This document shows positions 9,790 to 19,089 of a stretch of 64,000 bases of DNA, piece by piece. Positions within the stretch are counted from its first letter, which is position 1. Each line of letters begins with the position of its first letter. This DNA is from Lachnospiraceae bacterium (GTDB lineage Bacteria > Bacillota > Clostridia > Lachnospirales > Lachnospiraceae), in assembly GCA_022510565.1 (NCBI GenBank), contig JAFLTE010000016.1:1-64000 (forward strand), in the 5' to 3' direction. The translations under genes were made by a program, and so were the position numbers. The notes below the pieces were generated by a model that worked only from the letters and a program-made list of their open reading frames with translations, was not told the origin of the DNA and did no database searches.

Positions 9790-12120
9790 ATGGCTGACAA
9801 TTATAATCCATATGAGAACGGTCCGAATCGCGGTTCGGGTGGCCCAAATGGTCCGGGAGGACCGGGCAATAATAAAAATGGCGGGTCGGGAGGAAACGGT
9901 AATGGGAACGACCCGCGCAGACAAAGCCTGATTATGCTCGTAATCGCGGCTTTGGTTACGCTATTGTGCATCAGTATGTTCATGAGAATGTTTACCGGGG
10001 CAAGCAATCAGGAAATTACCTATAATGCCTTTGTCGATATGATAGAGAATGAGCAGATTGAAAGTGTCACGGTAGAGTCGGACAGAATCATCATCTATCC
10101 GAAGGATCAGCGCACCACTCCATTCATGTACGGATACAGCTTTGGTGCCACCATGACATACTATACCGGCAGGATGGAAGATGACGATACACTGACACAA
10201 CGTTTGCTTGCACATAATATTAATGTGAATAAGCAGACATCCGACAGCTCCAGTGTTATTATGACTGTGCTGCTCTACTATATTCTGCCGATTCTCCTTA
10301 TGTGGGGACTTTTGAGCCTGTTGTTTAGGCGTATGGGCGGTAAAGGTGGTCCCATGGGCGTTGGCAAGAGTACCGCTAAAGCCTATGTACAGAAGGAGAC
10401 GGGCATTACTTTTCAGGATGTTGCGGGCGAGGACGAGGCGAAGGAGTCCTTGGTGGAGGTTGTAGACTTTCTGCACAATCCGGGCAAGTATGCCAAGATT
10501 GGTGCGAGACTGCCTAAGGGTGCGCTGCTTGTAGGACCGCCCGGAACAGGCAAGACGCTGCTTGCCAAAGCAGTTGCGGGTGAGGCTCATGTGCCCTTTT
10601 TCTCCCTATCCGGTTCAGACTTTATTGAGCTTTATGTAGGTGTGGGTGCTTCCCGTGTACGTGATTTGTTTAAGGAAGCGGAGAAGAATGCGCCCTGTAT
10701 CGTGTTCATCGATGAGATTGACGCTATCGGTCGAAGCAGAGATTCGAAATACGGCGGTGGTAATGAGGAGCGAGAGCAGACGCTGAATCAGCTTTTGTCC
10801 GAGATGGACGGTTTTGACGGCAGAAAAGGTATCATTATTCTGGCTGCGACCAACAGGCCGGAGATTCTGGATAAGGCGCTGCTTCGTCCGGGACGTTTTG
10901 ACAGAAGAATTATCGTAGATAAGCCTGACTTAAAAGGGCGTGTAGAGATTTTGAAAGTACATGCGAAAGACGTGCGCATGGATGAGACGGTGGATCTGAA
11001 TGAGATTGCACTTGCGACTTCCGGAGCGGTGGGCTCAGACCTTGCCAATATGATCAACGAGGCAGCCATCAACGCCGTCAAGACAGGCAGGGAATATGTG
11101 AGTCAGAAGGATCTGTTCGATGCCGTTGAACAGGTGCTTGTAGGTAAAGAAAAGAAAGACCGTATTATGAGCAAGGAGGAGCGCAAGATTGTCTCCTATC
11201 ACGAGGTGGGGCATGCGCTGATCAGTGCTTTACAGAAAAATTCCGAGCCGGTGCAGAAGATTACCATCGTGCCGAGAACCATGGGCGCACTGGGTTATGT
11301 GATGCATGTGCCGGAAGAGGAGAAATATTTGGATACTGAGGCGGAACTGCGCGACAGATTAGTGGGTCTGCTGGGCGGACGTGCGGCGGAGGAGATCGTC
11401 TTCGATACCGTCACTACAGGTGCAGCCAATGATATCGAGCAGGCGACAAGCATCGCCCGCAACATGATTACCCGTTTCGGTATGAGCAAGAAATTCGGCC
11501 TTATGGGACTGGCAACAGTGGAGAGCCAGTATCTGGAAGGAAGAGCTTCCCTGACATGCTCTGATGTGACGGCTGCGGACATTGACACGGAAGTGATGAA
11601 GATGCTGCGCGACAGCTATAAGCAGGCGAAAAAGCTGTTGAAAGAAAACCGTGAGATTATGGATAAACTGGCAGCATACCTGATTGAGAAGGAAACGATT
11701 ACCGGCAAAGAGTTTATGAAGATTTTCCGTAAAGAAAAAGGCTTGCCGGAGCCGGAGGAGAATGAGGAGGAAGGCGAGAAGAGCGAGAAGAGCCCGCAAA
11801 CTGCGGAAGCACAGCCCGTCGAGCAGCCACAGGTGCAGCAGCCTGTAGGACAACCACAGCAACAGCCTGTGCTTGGGCAGCCCATGCCACAGCCACAACC
11901 TATGCCGAACCAACAGTGGGGACAGCAGCCCATGCCGAATCCGCAATGGGGACAGCAAACTGTACCGCAGCAGCCTATGCCGGGTCAGCAGTCTGCACCA
12001 GTGAACGGGCAGCAGCCTATGCCACAGCCACAACAGCCGATGCAGCAGCCGCAGAATCCTCAGCCAAATTCCGAGGGTCAGCAGCAACCACCGCAGCAGT
12101 GGGGAGACCACTATGTTTGA
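9790..12120 (+). CDS. ftsH: ATP-dependent zinc metalloprotease FtsH
   Basis: Membrane-bound AAA+ protease that extracts and degrades membrane and soluble proteins. Order seen: a Gly/Asn-rich N-terminus (residues 10-40), TM1 (about 44-64), an extracytoplasmic domain, TM2 (about 152-178), an AAA domain with Walker A GPPGTGKT at 249-256 and Walker [11 protein letters not shown], and zinc motif HEVGH at 471-475. After about residue 660 comes a long Gln/Pro/Met-rich tail with repeats such as [10 protein letters not shown], making the protein (776 residues) longer than common homologues of about 640. The ribosome site GTGAGGA precedes ATG 9790. Its stop overlaps the uvrC start by 8 bases. Confidence 0.97.
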   Translation: MADNYNPYENGPNRGSGGPNGPGGPGNNKNGGSGGNGNGNDPRRQSLIMLVIAALVTLLCISMFMRMFTGASNQEITYNAFVDMIENEQIESVTVESDRIIIYPKDQRTTPFMYGYSFGATMTYYTGRMEDDDTLTQRLLAHNINVNKQTSDSSSVIMTVLLYYILPILLMWGLLSLLFRRMGGKGGPMGVGKSTAKAYVQKETGITFQDVAGEDEAKESLVEVVDFLHNPGKYAKIGARLPKGALLVGPPGTGKTLLAKAVAGEAHVPFFSLSGSDFIELYVGVGASRVRDLFKEAEKNAPCIVFIDEIDAIGRSRDSKYGGGNEEREQTLNQLLSEMDGFDGRKGIIILAATNRPEILDKALLRPGRFDRRIIVDKPDLKGRVEILKVHAKDVRMDETVDLNEIALATSGAVGSDLANMINEAAINAVKTGREYVSQKDLFDAVEQVLVGKEKKDRIMSKEERKIVSYHEVGHALISALQKNSEPVQKITIVPRTMGALGYVMHVPEEEKYLDTEAELRDRLVGLLGGRAAEEIVFDTVTTGAANDIEQATSIARNMITRFGMSKKFGLMGLATVESQYLEGRASLTCSDVTAADIDTEVMKMLRDSYKQAKKLLKENREIMDKLAAYLIEKETITGKEFMKIFRKEKGLPEPEENEEEGEKSEKSPQTAEAQPVEQPQVQQPVGQPQQQPVLGQPMPQPQPMPNQQWGQQPMPNPQWGQQTVPQQPMPGQQSAPVNGQQPMPQPQQPMQQPQNPQPNSEGQQQPPQQWGDHYV

Positions 12121-13972
12121 TTTTGACGAAGAACTAAAGAAACTCCCAAATGCACCGGGAGTCTATCTAATGCATGATGCCGCCGATACCATTATTTATG
12201 TGGGTAAGGCGGTTAATCTGCATAGCCGTGTCCGCTCTTACTTTCGTAAGATTGTCGGAAGGGGACCGCAGATTGACAAGATGGTACAGCAGATTGCGCG
12301 GTTTGAATATATCGTGACGGACTCCGAACTGGAAGCGTTGGTTCTGGAGAATAATCTGATTAAAGAATACAGCCCCAAATATAACACCATGCTCAAGGAT
12401 GACAAGACCTATCCTTACATCAAGGTAACGATGGGCGAAGAGTATCCGAGGATTCTTTTTTCCAGAGAGATGAAGAAGGACCGCTCCAAGTATTTCGGAC
12501 CTTATACCAGCGCAGCGGCTGTCAAGGATACTATCGACTTAATGAATAAACTCTATCAGCTTAAGACTTGCAACCGCAAGCTGCCGAGGGACATCGGTCT
12601 GGAACGTCCCTGTCTGAATTATCATATCAAACAATGCATGGCACCCTGTCAAGATTATATCAGCAAAGAAGCCTATCGGGAACGGGTGGAGCAGGCATTG
12701 GATTTTCTGGGCGGTAACTATAAGCCGATGCTGAAGGATTTGGAAGAAAAAATGACACAAGCGTCGGAAAATCTCGAATTTGAAGAGGCTATCCGTTACC
12801 GCGACCTCTATAACAGTGTTAAAAGTGTTGCCCAGAAGCAGAAGATTACAGACAGCGACGGAGAAGATAAGGATATCATCGCATTGGCGAAGGACGAGAC
12901 GGATGCGGTGGTTCAGGTGTTCTTCGTTCGCGACGGCAAGCTGATCGGCAGGGAACATTTCTATATGACTCATGTGCAGGGCTATGATGCCGCACAGATT
13001 CTTCTTGATTTCGTGAAGCAGTTCTATGCGGGAACTCCTTATATCCCACGGGAGCTGATGCTTCAGGAGGAGATTGCAGATACCCCGATTTTGGAAAAAT
13101 GGCTCAGCAGTCGTAAGGGCGGCAGGGTCTATATTCGCGTACCGAAAAAGGGCACAAAGGAAAAGCTTGTGGAGCTGGCAGCGCAGAATGCGCATCTCGT
13201 CTTAAGTCAGGACAAAGAGCGCATCAAGCGTGAGGAAGGCAGAACCATCGGTGCGGTCAAAGAGATTGCAGTGCTGCTTGATTTAGAGCATATCAGTCGC
13301 ATGGAGGCATACGATATATCCAATATCAGCGGATTTGCCAACGTGGGTTCCATGGTAGTATTCGAGAAAGGCAAGGCGAAGCGCAGCGATTACCGTAAGT
13401 TTCGCATTCAGTCCGTGTCCGGTCCCGACGATTATGCATGCATGAAAGAAGTATTGACGCGACGCTTCCGCCACGGTATGGAAGAGAAGGAAGAGTTAAA
13501 CCGCAAAGAGATTGATCATGAGTTCGGCAGCTTTACGAAGTTTCCCGATTTGCTCTTGATGGACGGCGGTAAAGGTCAGGTGAATATTGCTCTCCAGGTA
13601 CTGGAGGAGCTCAAGCTGAATATTCCGGTTTGCGGTATGGTGAAGGATGACAACCATCGCACCAGAGGACTGTATTATCAGAATGTGGAGATTCCCATAG
13701 ACACTCACTCGGAGGGCTTTAAACTGATTACGAGAATTCAGGACGAGGCCCATCGGTTTGCCATAGAGTATCATCGCTCCCTGCGCTCCAAGGCACAGGT
13801 GAAATCCGTGCTGGATGAGATACCGGGTGTAGGACCCGCGAGACGCAAAGCGCTGATGAAGCATTTCGGTTCCATCCACGAGATTAAAGAGGCATCGGTG
13901 GAGCAGCTGTGCGAAGTGAAGGAGATACCGGAGCATATCGCAGTGCAGATATATGATTATTTGCGGGAATGA
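12113..13972 (+). CDS. uvrC: Excinuclease ABC subunit C
   Basis: Nuclease subunit of nucleotide excision repair; cuts on both sides of a lesion marked by UvrAB. The 619-residue protein has an N-terminal GIY-YIG domain ([19 protein letters not shown], about residues 15-33), a UVR coiled segment near 205-235, an RNase-H-like C-terminal nuclease domain ([11 protein letters not shown]), and helix-hairpin-helix motifs at the end ([18 protein letters not shown]). Full family length. It overlaps ftsH by 8 bases, so the two are probably translated in a coupled way. Confidence 0.97.
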   Translation: MFDFDEELKKLPNAPGVYLMHDAADTIIYVGKAVNLHSRVRSYFRKIVGRGPQIDKMVQQIARFEYIVTDSELEALVLENNLIKEYSPKYNTMLKDDKTYPYIKVTMGEEYPRILFSREMKKDRSKYFGPYTSAAAVKDTIDLMNKLYQLKTCNRKLPRDIGLERPCLNYHIKQCMAPCQDYISKEAYRERVEQALDFLGGNYKPMLKDLEEKMTQASENLEFEEAIRYRDLYNSVKSVAQKQKITDSDGEDKDIIALAKDETDAVVQVFFVRDGKLIGREHFYMTHVQGYDAAQILLDFVKQFYAGTPYIPRELMLQEEIADTPILEKWLSSRKGGRVYIRVPKKGTKEKLVELAAQNAHLVLSQDKERIKREEGRTIGAVKEIAVLLDLEHISRMEAYDISNISGFANVGSMVVFEKGKAKRSDYRKFRIQSVSGPDDYACMKEVLTRRFRHGMEEKEELNRKEIDHEFGSFTKFPDLLLMDGGKGQVNIALQVLEELKLNIPVCGMVKDDNHRTRGLYYQNVEIPIDTHSEGFKLITRIQDEAHRFAIEYHRSLRSKAQVKSVLDEIPGVGPARRKALMKHFGSIHEIKEASVEQLCEVKEIPEHIAVQIYDYLRE

Positions 13973-14035
13973 GCTTGAGTATAGAAATGTGGTATTATTA
14001 ACAATAAGGAGATATTTACAAAGGACATATAAATT

Positions 14036-14497
14036 ATGAAAACAAAAATACTTTACATAGGTTTCACCCTATCGGTTGTACTCACTCTGGTTATGGTGGT
14101 TTATCTGGTAACGTGGGAGCCGGAGTGTGACCATGTACATCGAGGTGAAATAGAAATAGATAGAACAAAGGACATTGTGCCGGACGAAGTGGCAGCGGAG
14201 AAAATAGCGAGATATTCACTTAGAGAAGGTGGTTATGCGGGAGGTTTTTCTTTATCACACGAGGATGAGTTCGTATATGACGCAAGTGTCACATTTAATG
14301 AGCAGACTTATGAATGGATTATTGATTTTGATTGCTTTTCGCCGGAAGGCGACTTCGTGATATTTGAAGGGATAAGCCTTGTCGGTGTCAGACGGGATAA
14401 TGGGTATTTTACATGGTATGCAGATCCGCGGGATATTCCGGGGTATTACGAAATATGGGAAGGACATATAGAGGAATGGAAGCAAAGCTTGCAGTAA
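14036..14497 (+). CDS. Membrane-anchored small protein, possible NTF2-fold (YbbC/YhhH-like) family
   Basis: A 153-residue protein with one N-terminal helix (about 7-26) followed by a compact domain. The domain pattern (a helix with VPDEVAAEKIARYSL, then TYEWIIDF and GVRRDNGYF) resembles small NTF2-fold proteins annotated as YbbC/YhhH-like or immunity proteins; that is tentative. The adjacent gene encodes a paralogue with the same order. AAGGAGATA and AAGGAC lie upstream of the ATG. Its stop lies inside the next gene (22-base overlap). No toxin gene is nearby, so an immunity role is unproven. Confidence 0.6.
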   Translation: MKTKILYIGFTLSVVLTLVMVVYLVTWEPECDHVHRGEIEIDRTKDIVPDEVAAEKIARYSLREGGYAGGFSLSHEDEFVYDASVTFNEQTYEWIIDFDCFSPEGDFVIFEGISLVGVRRDNGYFTWYADPRDIPGYYEIWEGHIEEWKQSLQ

Positions 14498-14835
14498 AAA
14501 TTGTAAAAGTACTTTTTGTTATTTCTGTTCTTTCAAATATTTTTCTGGGAGTTTATATTGTACGGATGGACAAGGAGTGCCATCGTTGGCATATAGACGA
14601 GATACACAAGAATGTAGACTTGTATCCCGATGCGGATGCGGCAACCGAAATTGCAGAGGCTTGTATCGGCATGGAAAAGGAGCAGGCGGAAGCAGTCTAC
14701 GATGTTCAGATTATATATAATAAGCCGGAGCATGAATGGATTATTACCTTTGAGCCTAAGGAAGAAGGTACAGAGGACAGAAGGGTCATCGGTATCAGAA
14801 GGGATAATGGGATTATAACAGAGTATGACGAGTAG
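14476..14835 (+). CDS. Membrane-anchored small protein, paralogue of upstream gene
   Basis: A 119-residue paralogue of the preceding protein: N-terminal helix (about 6-28), then DADAATEIAEACIG, EHEWIITFEP and GIRRDNGII, matching DEVAAEKIARYSL, TYEWIIDF and GVRRDNGYF next door. The ATG at 14476 follows AGAGGA and overlaps the previous gene by 22 bases; the frame is open further upstream, but that part has no membrane helix and lies within its neighbour. Likely arose by tandem duplication. Function unknown; a small NTF2-fold/immunity-like protein is one option. Confidence 0.6.
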   Translation: MEAKLAVKIVKVLFVISVLSNIFLGVYIVRMDKECHRWHIDEIHKNVDLYPDADAATEIAEACIGMEKEQAEAVYDVQIIYNKPEHEWIITFEPKEEGTEDRRVIGIRRDNGIITEYDE

Positions 14836-14885
14836 AGAAGGATATTTATTGGTGATCGGAATAAGGGATATGAGGAAAAATATGT

Positions 14886-15119
14886 ATGATTTATTACACA
14901 AACTATTCCATTGAGGATTGTATAGGGTTATTGTCCAGAAAAAATATATATGATGTGTTTGAATTCAAAAAGGTAAAAAGACAATAATAGACATAGAGTT
15001 CAAACGCGCGGGGTGGTTTCTTCCAATTTCTAATATATCACCAAAAGTGGATAACAGAGTTTATGAAACAAAAGTTAGATGCTGTTGAGACAACAGAAGA
15101 AGATAATACTTCAAAGTAA
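14886..15119 (+). pseudogene. Frame-broken remnant of a roughly 78-residue protein
   Basis: An ATG at 14886 reads 33 codons (MIYYTNYSIEDCIGLLSRKN, then IYDVFEFKKVKRQ) to a stop. Switching frame near 14975 continues sensibly (TIIDIEFKRAGWFLPISNIS, then PKVDNRVYETKV), and a second switch near 15083 gives DAVETTEEDNTSK and a stop at 15117-15119. Two frame changes with coherent, protein-like sequence on each side indicate a decayed gene. AT-rich compared with neighbours. Family not recognised. Confidence 0.5.
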
Positions 15120-15126
15120 CTTATCC

Positions 15127-15159
15127 TGGCTAAACTAAAATATCAATTTAGTTTAGCCA
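15127..15159. repeat. Perfect 13-bp inverted repeat
   Basis: TGGCTAAACTAAA / TTTAGTTTAGCCA with a 7-base loop, between the gene remnant and the hprK promoter. There is no T run directly after it. Could be a terminator for the remnant, an operator, or a scar of a lost element. Confidence 0.6.
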
Positions 15160-15169
15160 AAGTTTAAAG

Positions 15170-15201
15170 GCTGTTCTTCAATTATTGCGAACAGCTTTTT
15201 T
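15170..15201 (+). terminator. Intrinsic terminator upstream of hprK
   Basis: GCTGTTC / GAACAGC stem with a 12-base loop and six T. The -35 box of the proposed hprK promoter lies inside its loop and 3' arm. Confidence 0.8.
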
Positions 15202-15213
15202 GTGTGGTAAAAT
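15185..15213 (+). promoter_or_regulatory. hprK operon promoter
   Basis: TTGCGA, 17-base spacer, TAAAAT. Predicted start near 15220, about 63 bases before hprK. Confidence 0.55.
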
Positions 15214-15282
15214 GTACGCGATGGCAAATCAAAGGTTTTACGAGGTAAGCACGGCGAAAGTATAATTGATAAGGAGAAGCAT

Positions 15283-16221
15283 ATGGCGAGCATCAGTTTA
15301 TCAAAGGTTATCGAGAAATTTAAATTGGAAAATCTCACACCGGAAATCGATATTTCCAAAATCAAAATAACGCAGCCGGATATCAACAGGCCGGCAATGC
15401 AGTTGGCAGGATATTTCGAGCATTTTGTTGCGATTCGTCTGCAGATAGTTGGGTTTGTGGAATATTCTTATATGAACGGTCTTGATAAAGAGCGTCAGAT
15501 TGAAATATTTGAGAAGCTGCTCAACAATCCGATTCCCGGAATTGTGTTCTGTAGAGAGTTGCAGCCCAATGACTTGTTCAGGGAGATTGCAGTCAAGTAC
15601 GGTGTTCCGCTTTTGATGAGCAGGCAGGCAACTTCCACTTGTATGGCGGAGATTATCAGATGGCTGAATGTGCAGCTTGCCCCTTGCATCTCAGTACATG
15701 GCGTTCTCGTGGATGTGTACGGTGAGGGTGTGCTGATTACGGGCGAGAGTGGTATCGGTAAATCGGAGGCGGCTCTCGAGTTGATTAAGAGAGGACATCG
15801 TCTTGTCACTGACGATGTGGTGGAACTTCGCAGAGTCAGTGAGGACACGTTGGTCGGTTCCGCGCCCGATATTACGAAGCATTTTATAGAGTTGCGCGGT
15901 ATCGGTATCGTCGATGTCAAAGCGCTTTACGGAGCATCCAGTGTTAAGGATACGCAGTCCGTCGATTTGGTTATCAAATTGGAAGATTGGAATAAAGACA
16001 AAGAATACGATCGTCTCGGTTTGGAAGAAGAATATACGGAATATCTGGGCAATAAGCTGGTGTGCCATAATATCCCGATTAGACCCGGACGTAATCTGGC
16101 AATTATTTGTGAATCTGCGGCGGTCAATCACCGTCAGAAGAAGATGGGCTACAATGCTGCGCAGGAGTTGTATAAGCGTGTACAGGAATCTCTTGCAAAC
16201 AAACGCGAAGAAGAAGACTAA
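15283..16221 (+). CDS. hprK: HPr kinase/phosphorylase
   Basis: Phosphorylates and dephosphorylates Ser46 of HPr and Crh, the central signal for carbon catabolite control in Firmicutes. The 312-residue product has the P-loop GESGIGKS at residues 154-161 and the C-terminal family signature region (LRGIGIVDVKALYG). Start: ATG 15283 after AAGGAG. First gene of a run hprK-glcK-murB-rapZ-whiA-HPr-like, so its substrate-like protein is encoded in the same cluster. Confidence 0.97.
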   Translation: MASISLSKVIEKFKLENLTPEIDISKIKITQPDINRPAMQLAGYFEHFVAIRLQIVGFVEYSYMNGLDKERQIEIFEKLLNNPIPGIVFCRELQPNDLFREIAVKYGVPLLMSRQATSTCMAEIIRWLNVQLAPCISVHGVLVDVYGEGVLITGESGIGKSEAALELIKRGHRLVTDDVVELRRVSEDTLVGSAPDITKHFIELRGIGIVDVKALYGASSVKDTQSVDLVIKLEDWNKDKEYDRLGLEEEYTEYLGNKLVCHNIPIRPGRNLAIICESAAVNHRQKKMGYNAAQELYKRVQESLANKREEED

Positions 16222-16257
16222 TCTTAATACGATAGAATAGAAGACGGGGTGATTAAA

Positions 16258-17196
16258 ATGGCGAATTATGTATTTGGAGTTGATATAGGCGGTACGACCG
16301 TGAAGTTAGGACTTTTTGACATAGGCGGCAATGTGTTGGATAAGTGGGAGATTCCCACCAGAACTGAGAACGGCGGAGCGAATATACTGCCGGATATAGC
16401 GGCAAGCGTGCGTGCCAAGATGTCTGATAAGTCCATTGATAAAGAGGACGTGGCAGGTGTAGGTGTAGGCGCACCGGGTCCGGTGGACGGCGAAGGCATT
16501 ATTCATAAGGCCGTCAACCTCGGTTGGGGTGAGATGAATCTGAAAAAAGAGCTGACGACGCTTCTTGACGGTATGAGAGTGGAAGGCGGCAATGATGCAA
16601 ATGTAGCCGCACTCGGCGAGATGTGGAAGGGCGGCGGACAGGGACATAAGAATCTGGTTGCGGTTACGCTCGGAACCGGCGTGGGCGGTGGTATTATTAT
16701 TAACGGTAAGATTATGACGGGTGCCACAGGTTCAGGCGGTGAGATCGGGCATATCCATGTAGAGGATCACGAGACGGAAGCGTGTGGCTGCGGCAATTAC
16801 GGCTGCTTGGAGGAATACGCTTCCGCTACGGGCATCACAAGACTTGCCAACAGGCAATTACAGGCAAGTGATAAGCCCAGTGCACTAAGACAAGGTGAAG
16901 TGTCTGCCAAGACGGTGTTTGATGCAGTGAAGGCCGGAGACGAGCTTGCCATAGAGGTTGCTAAGCAGTTTGGTGATTATCTGGGCAAAGGCCTTGCCGT
17001 GATTGCAGGCGTTGTCAATCCTGAGATTTTTGTAATCGGCGGCGGTGTTTCCAAAGCAGGAGAAGTGCTTTTCGAGTATATTCGTCCGGCTTTTGACAAG
17101 ACGGTGTTCCACGGCTGTCGGGATACGCAGTTTGCATTGGCGACGTTAGGCAATGATGCGGGTATCTATGGTGCGGCTAAGATGGTACTGGATTAA
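16258..17196 (+). CDS. glcK: ROK-family glucokinase
   Basis: Predicted to phosphorylate glucose with ATP, feeding glycolysis. The 312-residue protein has the ATP-binding DIGGTTVKLG near the N-terminus, the substrate loop GGNDANVAALGE, and the ROK zinc site HIHVEDHETEACGCGNYGC (CxCGxxGC). No N-terminal DNA-binding domain is present, so it is an enzyme rather than a ROK repressor. ATG 16258 is preferred; a GTG three codons upstream at 16249 overlaps the GGGGTGA ribosome site. Placement after hprK fits carbon control. Confidence 0.92.
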   Translation: MANYVFGVDIGGTTVKLGLFDIGGNVLDKWEIPTRTENGGANILPDIAASVRAKMSDKSIDKEDVAGVGVGAPGPVDGEGIIHKAVNLGWGEMNLKKELTTLLDGMRVEGGNDANVAALGEMWKGGGQGHKNLVAVTLGTGVGGGIIINGKIMTGATGSGGEIGHIHVEDHETEACGCGNYGCLEEYASATGITRLANRQLQASDKPSALRQGEVSAKTVFDAVKAGDELAIEVAKQFGDYLGKGLAVIAGVVNPEIFVIGGGVSKAGEVLFEYIRPAFDKTVFHGCRDTQFALATLGNDAGIYGAAKMVLD

Positions 17197-17295
17197 GACG
17201 GCCTGCATGATACATAATTTTTATTGGAACAGTTTATGATATGACTGAATAATATATTAATAAGCACCAAATCTGTGAAACGGACGGGATAGAAT

Positions 17296-18207
17296 TTGAG
17301 CACATCAATGTATGAATATATGAAAACGATAGTTCCGGAAGAACGTATTTTATTTCATCAGTCGATGAAAGAATACACCACCTTCCGCGTGGGCGGGGAG
17401 GCGGAGTGCCTCGTGCTGATACAGCAGGAAGAGGAGCTGGCGAAGTTGGTTCCATATCTGAATCAGATAGAGCATGATTATTTTATTCTTGGAAACGGCA
17501 GTAATCTTCTCGTAGGCGATAAGGGTTATCGCGGTATTATATTGAAATTTGACGGTCCGATGGAACAGATTGCCGTAGAAGGTACACATATTACGGCTAA
17601 AGCCGGCGCTCTGCTTTCGCAAGTGGCTGTTGCGGCGAAGGACAACAGTCTGACAGGACTGGAGTTCGCAGCGGGCATTCCGGGAAGTATCGGCGGCGGT
17701 GTAGTGATGAATGCGGGTGCCTACGACGGAGAGATGAAGCAGGTAGTGGAGTCTGTCAAAGTGATGGACGGAAACGGTCAGATTACCGTTTTGGACAATG
17801 ATACGATGGAATTCGGTTATCGGACCAGCATCATTAAAAGCAGACCCTATATTGTTCTGGAGGTCGTACTGCAACTGACAGAAGGCAATCGCGAGCAGAT
17901 TGGTGCCAGAATGGAAGAATTGACGAATCTTCGCAGGAGCAAACAGCCGCTGGAATATCCCAGCGCAGGCAGTACTTTTAAAAGACCGGAGGGATATTTT
18001 GCAGGCAAGTTGATCATGGATGCGGGACTACGAGGATATCGCATCGGCGGTGCGCAGGTGGCGGATAAGCATTGCGGATTTGTGATTAATGCCGGCGGGG
18101 CTACAGCTGCGGATATCAGGGAAGTGATTGAGGAAGTGCAGGAGCGTGTCAGGGAGAGATTCCATGTCTTTCTGGAGCCGGAAGTGGTTTTCTTGGGTGA
18201 TTTTTAG
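17296..18207 (+). CDS. murB: UDP-N-acetylmuramate dehydrogenase
   Basis: Reduces UDP-GlcNAc-enolpyruvate to UDP-MurNAc, an early cytoplasmic step of peptidoglycan synthesis, using FAD and NADPH. The 303 residues include the FAD-binding segments GNGSNLLVGDKGYRG and GIPGSIGGGVVMNAGAYDGE and the type II signature YPSAGSTFKRPEGYFAGKLI with the catalytic Ser. The frame begins at a TTG (17296); the in-frame ATG at 17308 is an alternative and ribosome-site evidence does not settle it. Lies 100 bases after glcK and 12 bases before rapZ. Confidence 0.95.
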   Translation: MSTSMYEYMKTIVPEERILFHQSMKEYTTFRVGGEAECLVLIQQEEELAKLVPYLNQIEHDYFILGNGSNLLVGDKGYRGIILKFDGPMEQIAVEGTHITAKAGALLSQVAVAAKDNSLTGLEFAAGIPGSIGGGVVMNAGAYDGEMKQVVESVKVMDGNGQITVLDNDTMEFGYRTSIIKSRPYIVLEVVLQLTEGNREQIGARMEELTNLRRSKQPLEYPSAGSTFKRPEGYFAGKLIMDAGLRGYRIGGAQVADKHCGFVINAGGATAADIREVIEEVQERVRERFHVFLEPEVVFLGDF

Positions 18208-18219
18208 GAGATAGATTCT

Positions 18220-19083
18220 ATGCGATTTGTTGTGGTTACCGGCATGAGCGGTTCCGGTAAGAGAACCGCCATGAAAATGTTAGAGGATATAGGATTTTAC
18301 TGTGTGGACAACCTTCCGGTTCCGCTCATTGAGAAATTTATGGAGCTGGTGGCGACGCCCAACGGAGAGATTAGTAAGGTTGCGCTGGGACTGGATGTGC
18401 GTGCCGACCAGCCGTTTGGTGACGCGCAGCGTGTGCTGGACAAGTTGAGAGAAAACGGTTATCTGTTTGAGATTCTCTTTTTGGAAGCGAGCGATTCCGT
18501 TCTGCTTAAACGGTATAAGGAGACGAGACGACTGCATCCTCTGTCGCCTGAAGGGAGAGTGGAAGAGGGGGTACACAAGGAGCGCGATATTCTGCAGGGT
18601 ATGAAGCAGAAGGCGGATTATGTCATTGACACTTCGAATCTTCTAACCAGAGAATTAAAAGAAGAGATAGACCATATTTTTGTGCGTAACGAAGAATATA
18701 ATTCGTTGATGGTTAATATACTGTCATTTGGATTTAAGAACGGCATTCCGGCAGATGTAGATTTGGTGTATGACGTGAGATTCCTGCCCAACCCGTTCTA
18801 TATCGACGAGCTTAAGCATAAGACTGGTAATGATAAAGAGGTACAGGATTATGTAATGAGTTTTCCGGAGGCAACCGTATTTCTGGATAAGCTGACGGAC
18901 ATGCTGGATTTTCTCATTCCCAATTATGTGAAAGAGGGAAAGCACCAGTTGGTGATTGGGATTGGCTGCACGGGTGGTAAGCATAGGAGCGTCACGCTTG
19001 CCAATGAGTTGTATGCCAAGATGAAAGATCGTGGGAGTTACGGTACGAAACTGTATCACAGGGATATTAAACAGGGAGTATAG
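18220..19083 (+). CDS. rapZ: RapZ/YvcJ family nucleotide-binding protein
   Basis: P-loop protein known as an RNase adapter in enterobacteria and as YvcJ, a nucleotide-binding protein, in Bacillus. The 287 residues contain an N-terminal Walker A-like GMSGSGK at 8-14, DNLPVPL, and the C-terminal signature GIGCTGGKHRS. Oddly, the residue after the Walker Lys is Arg15 rather than Ser/Thr, with Thr at 16, which may weaken or alter Mg-nucleotide binding. AGGAGATAG precedes ATG 18220. Order rapZ-whiA-HPr-like matches the Bacillus yvcJ-yvcK-whiA-crh region, lacking yvcK. Confidence 0.95.
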   Translation: MRFVVVTGMSGSGKRTAMKMLEDIGFYCVDNLPVPLIEKFMELVATPNGEISKVALGLDVRADQPFGDAQRVLDKLRENGYLFEILFLEASDSVLLKRYKETRRLHPLSPEGRVEEGVHKERDILQGMKQKADYVIDTSNLLTRELKEEIDHIFVRNEEYNSLMVNILSFGFKNGIPADVDLVYDVRFLPNPFYIDELKHKTGNDKEVQDYVMSFPEATVFLDKLTDMLDFLIPNYVKEGKHQLVIGIGCTGGKHRSVTLANELYAKMKDRGSYGTKLYHRDIKQGV

Positions 19084-19089
19084 TGTGAA

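Noticed and set aside
11359..12111. Long minus-strand open frame opposite the FtsH C-terminus
   Set aside because: It is the complement of the Gln/Pro-rich repeat tail, which suppresses stops; composition is Leu/His-rich artefact and there is no ribosome site.
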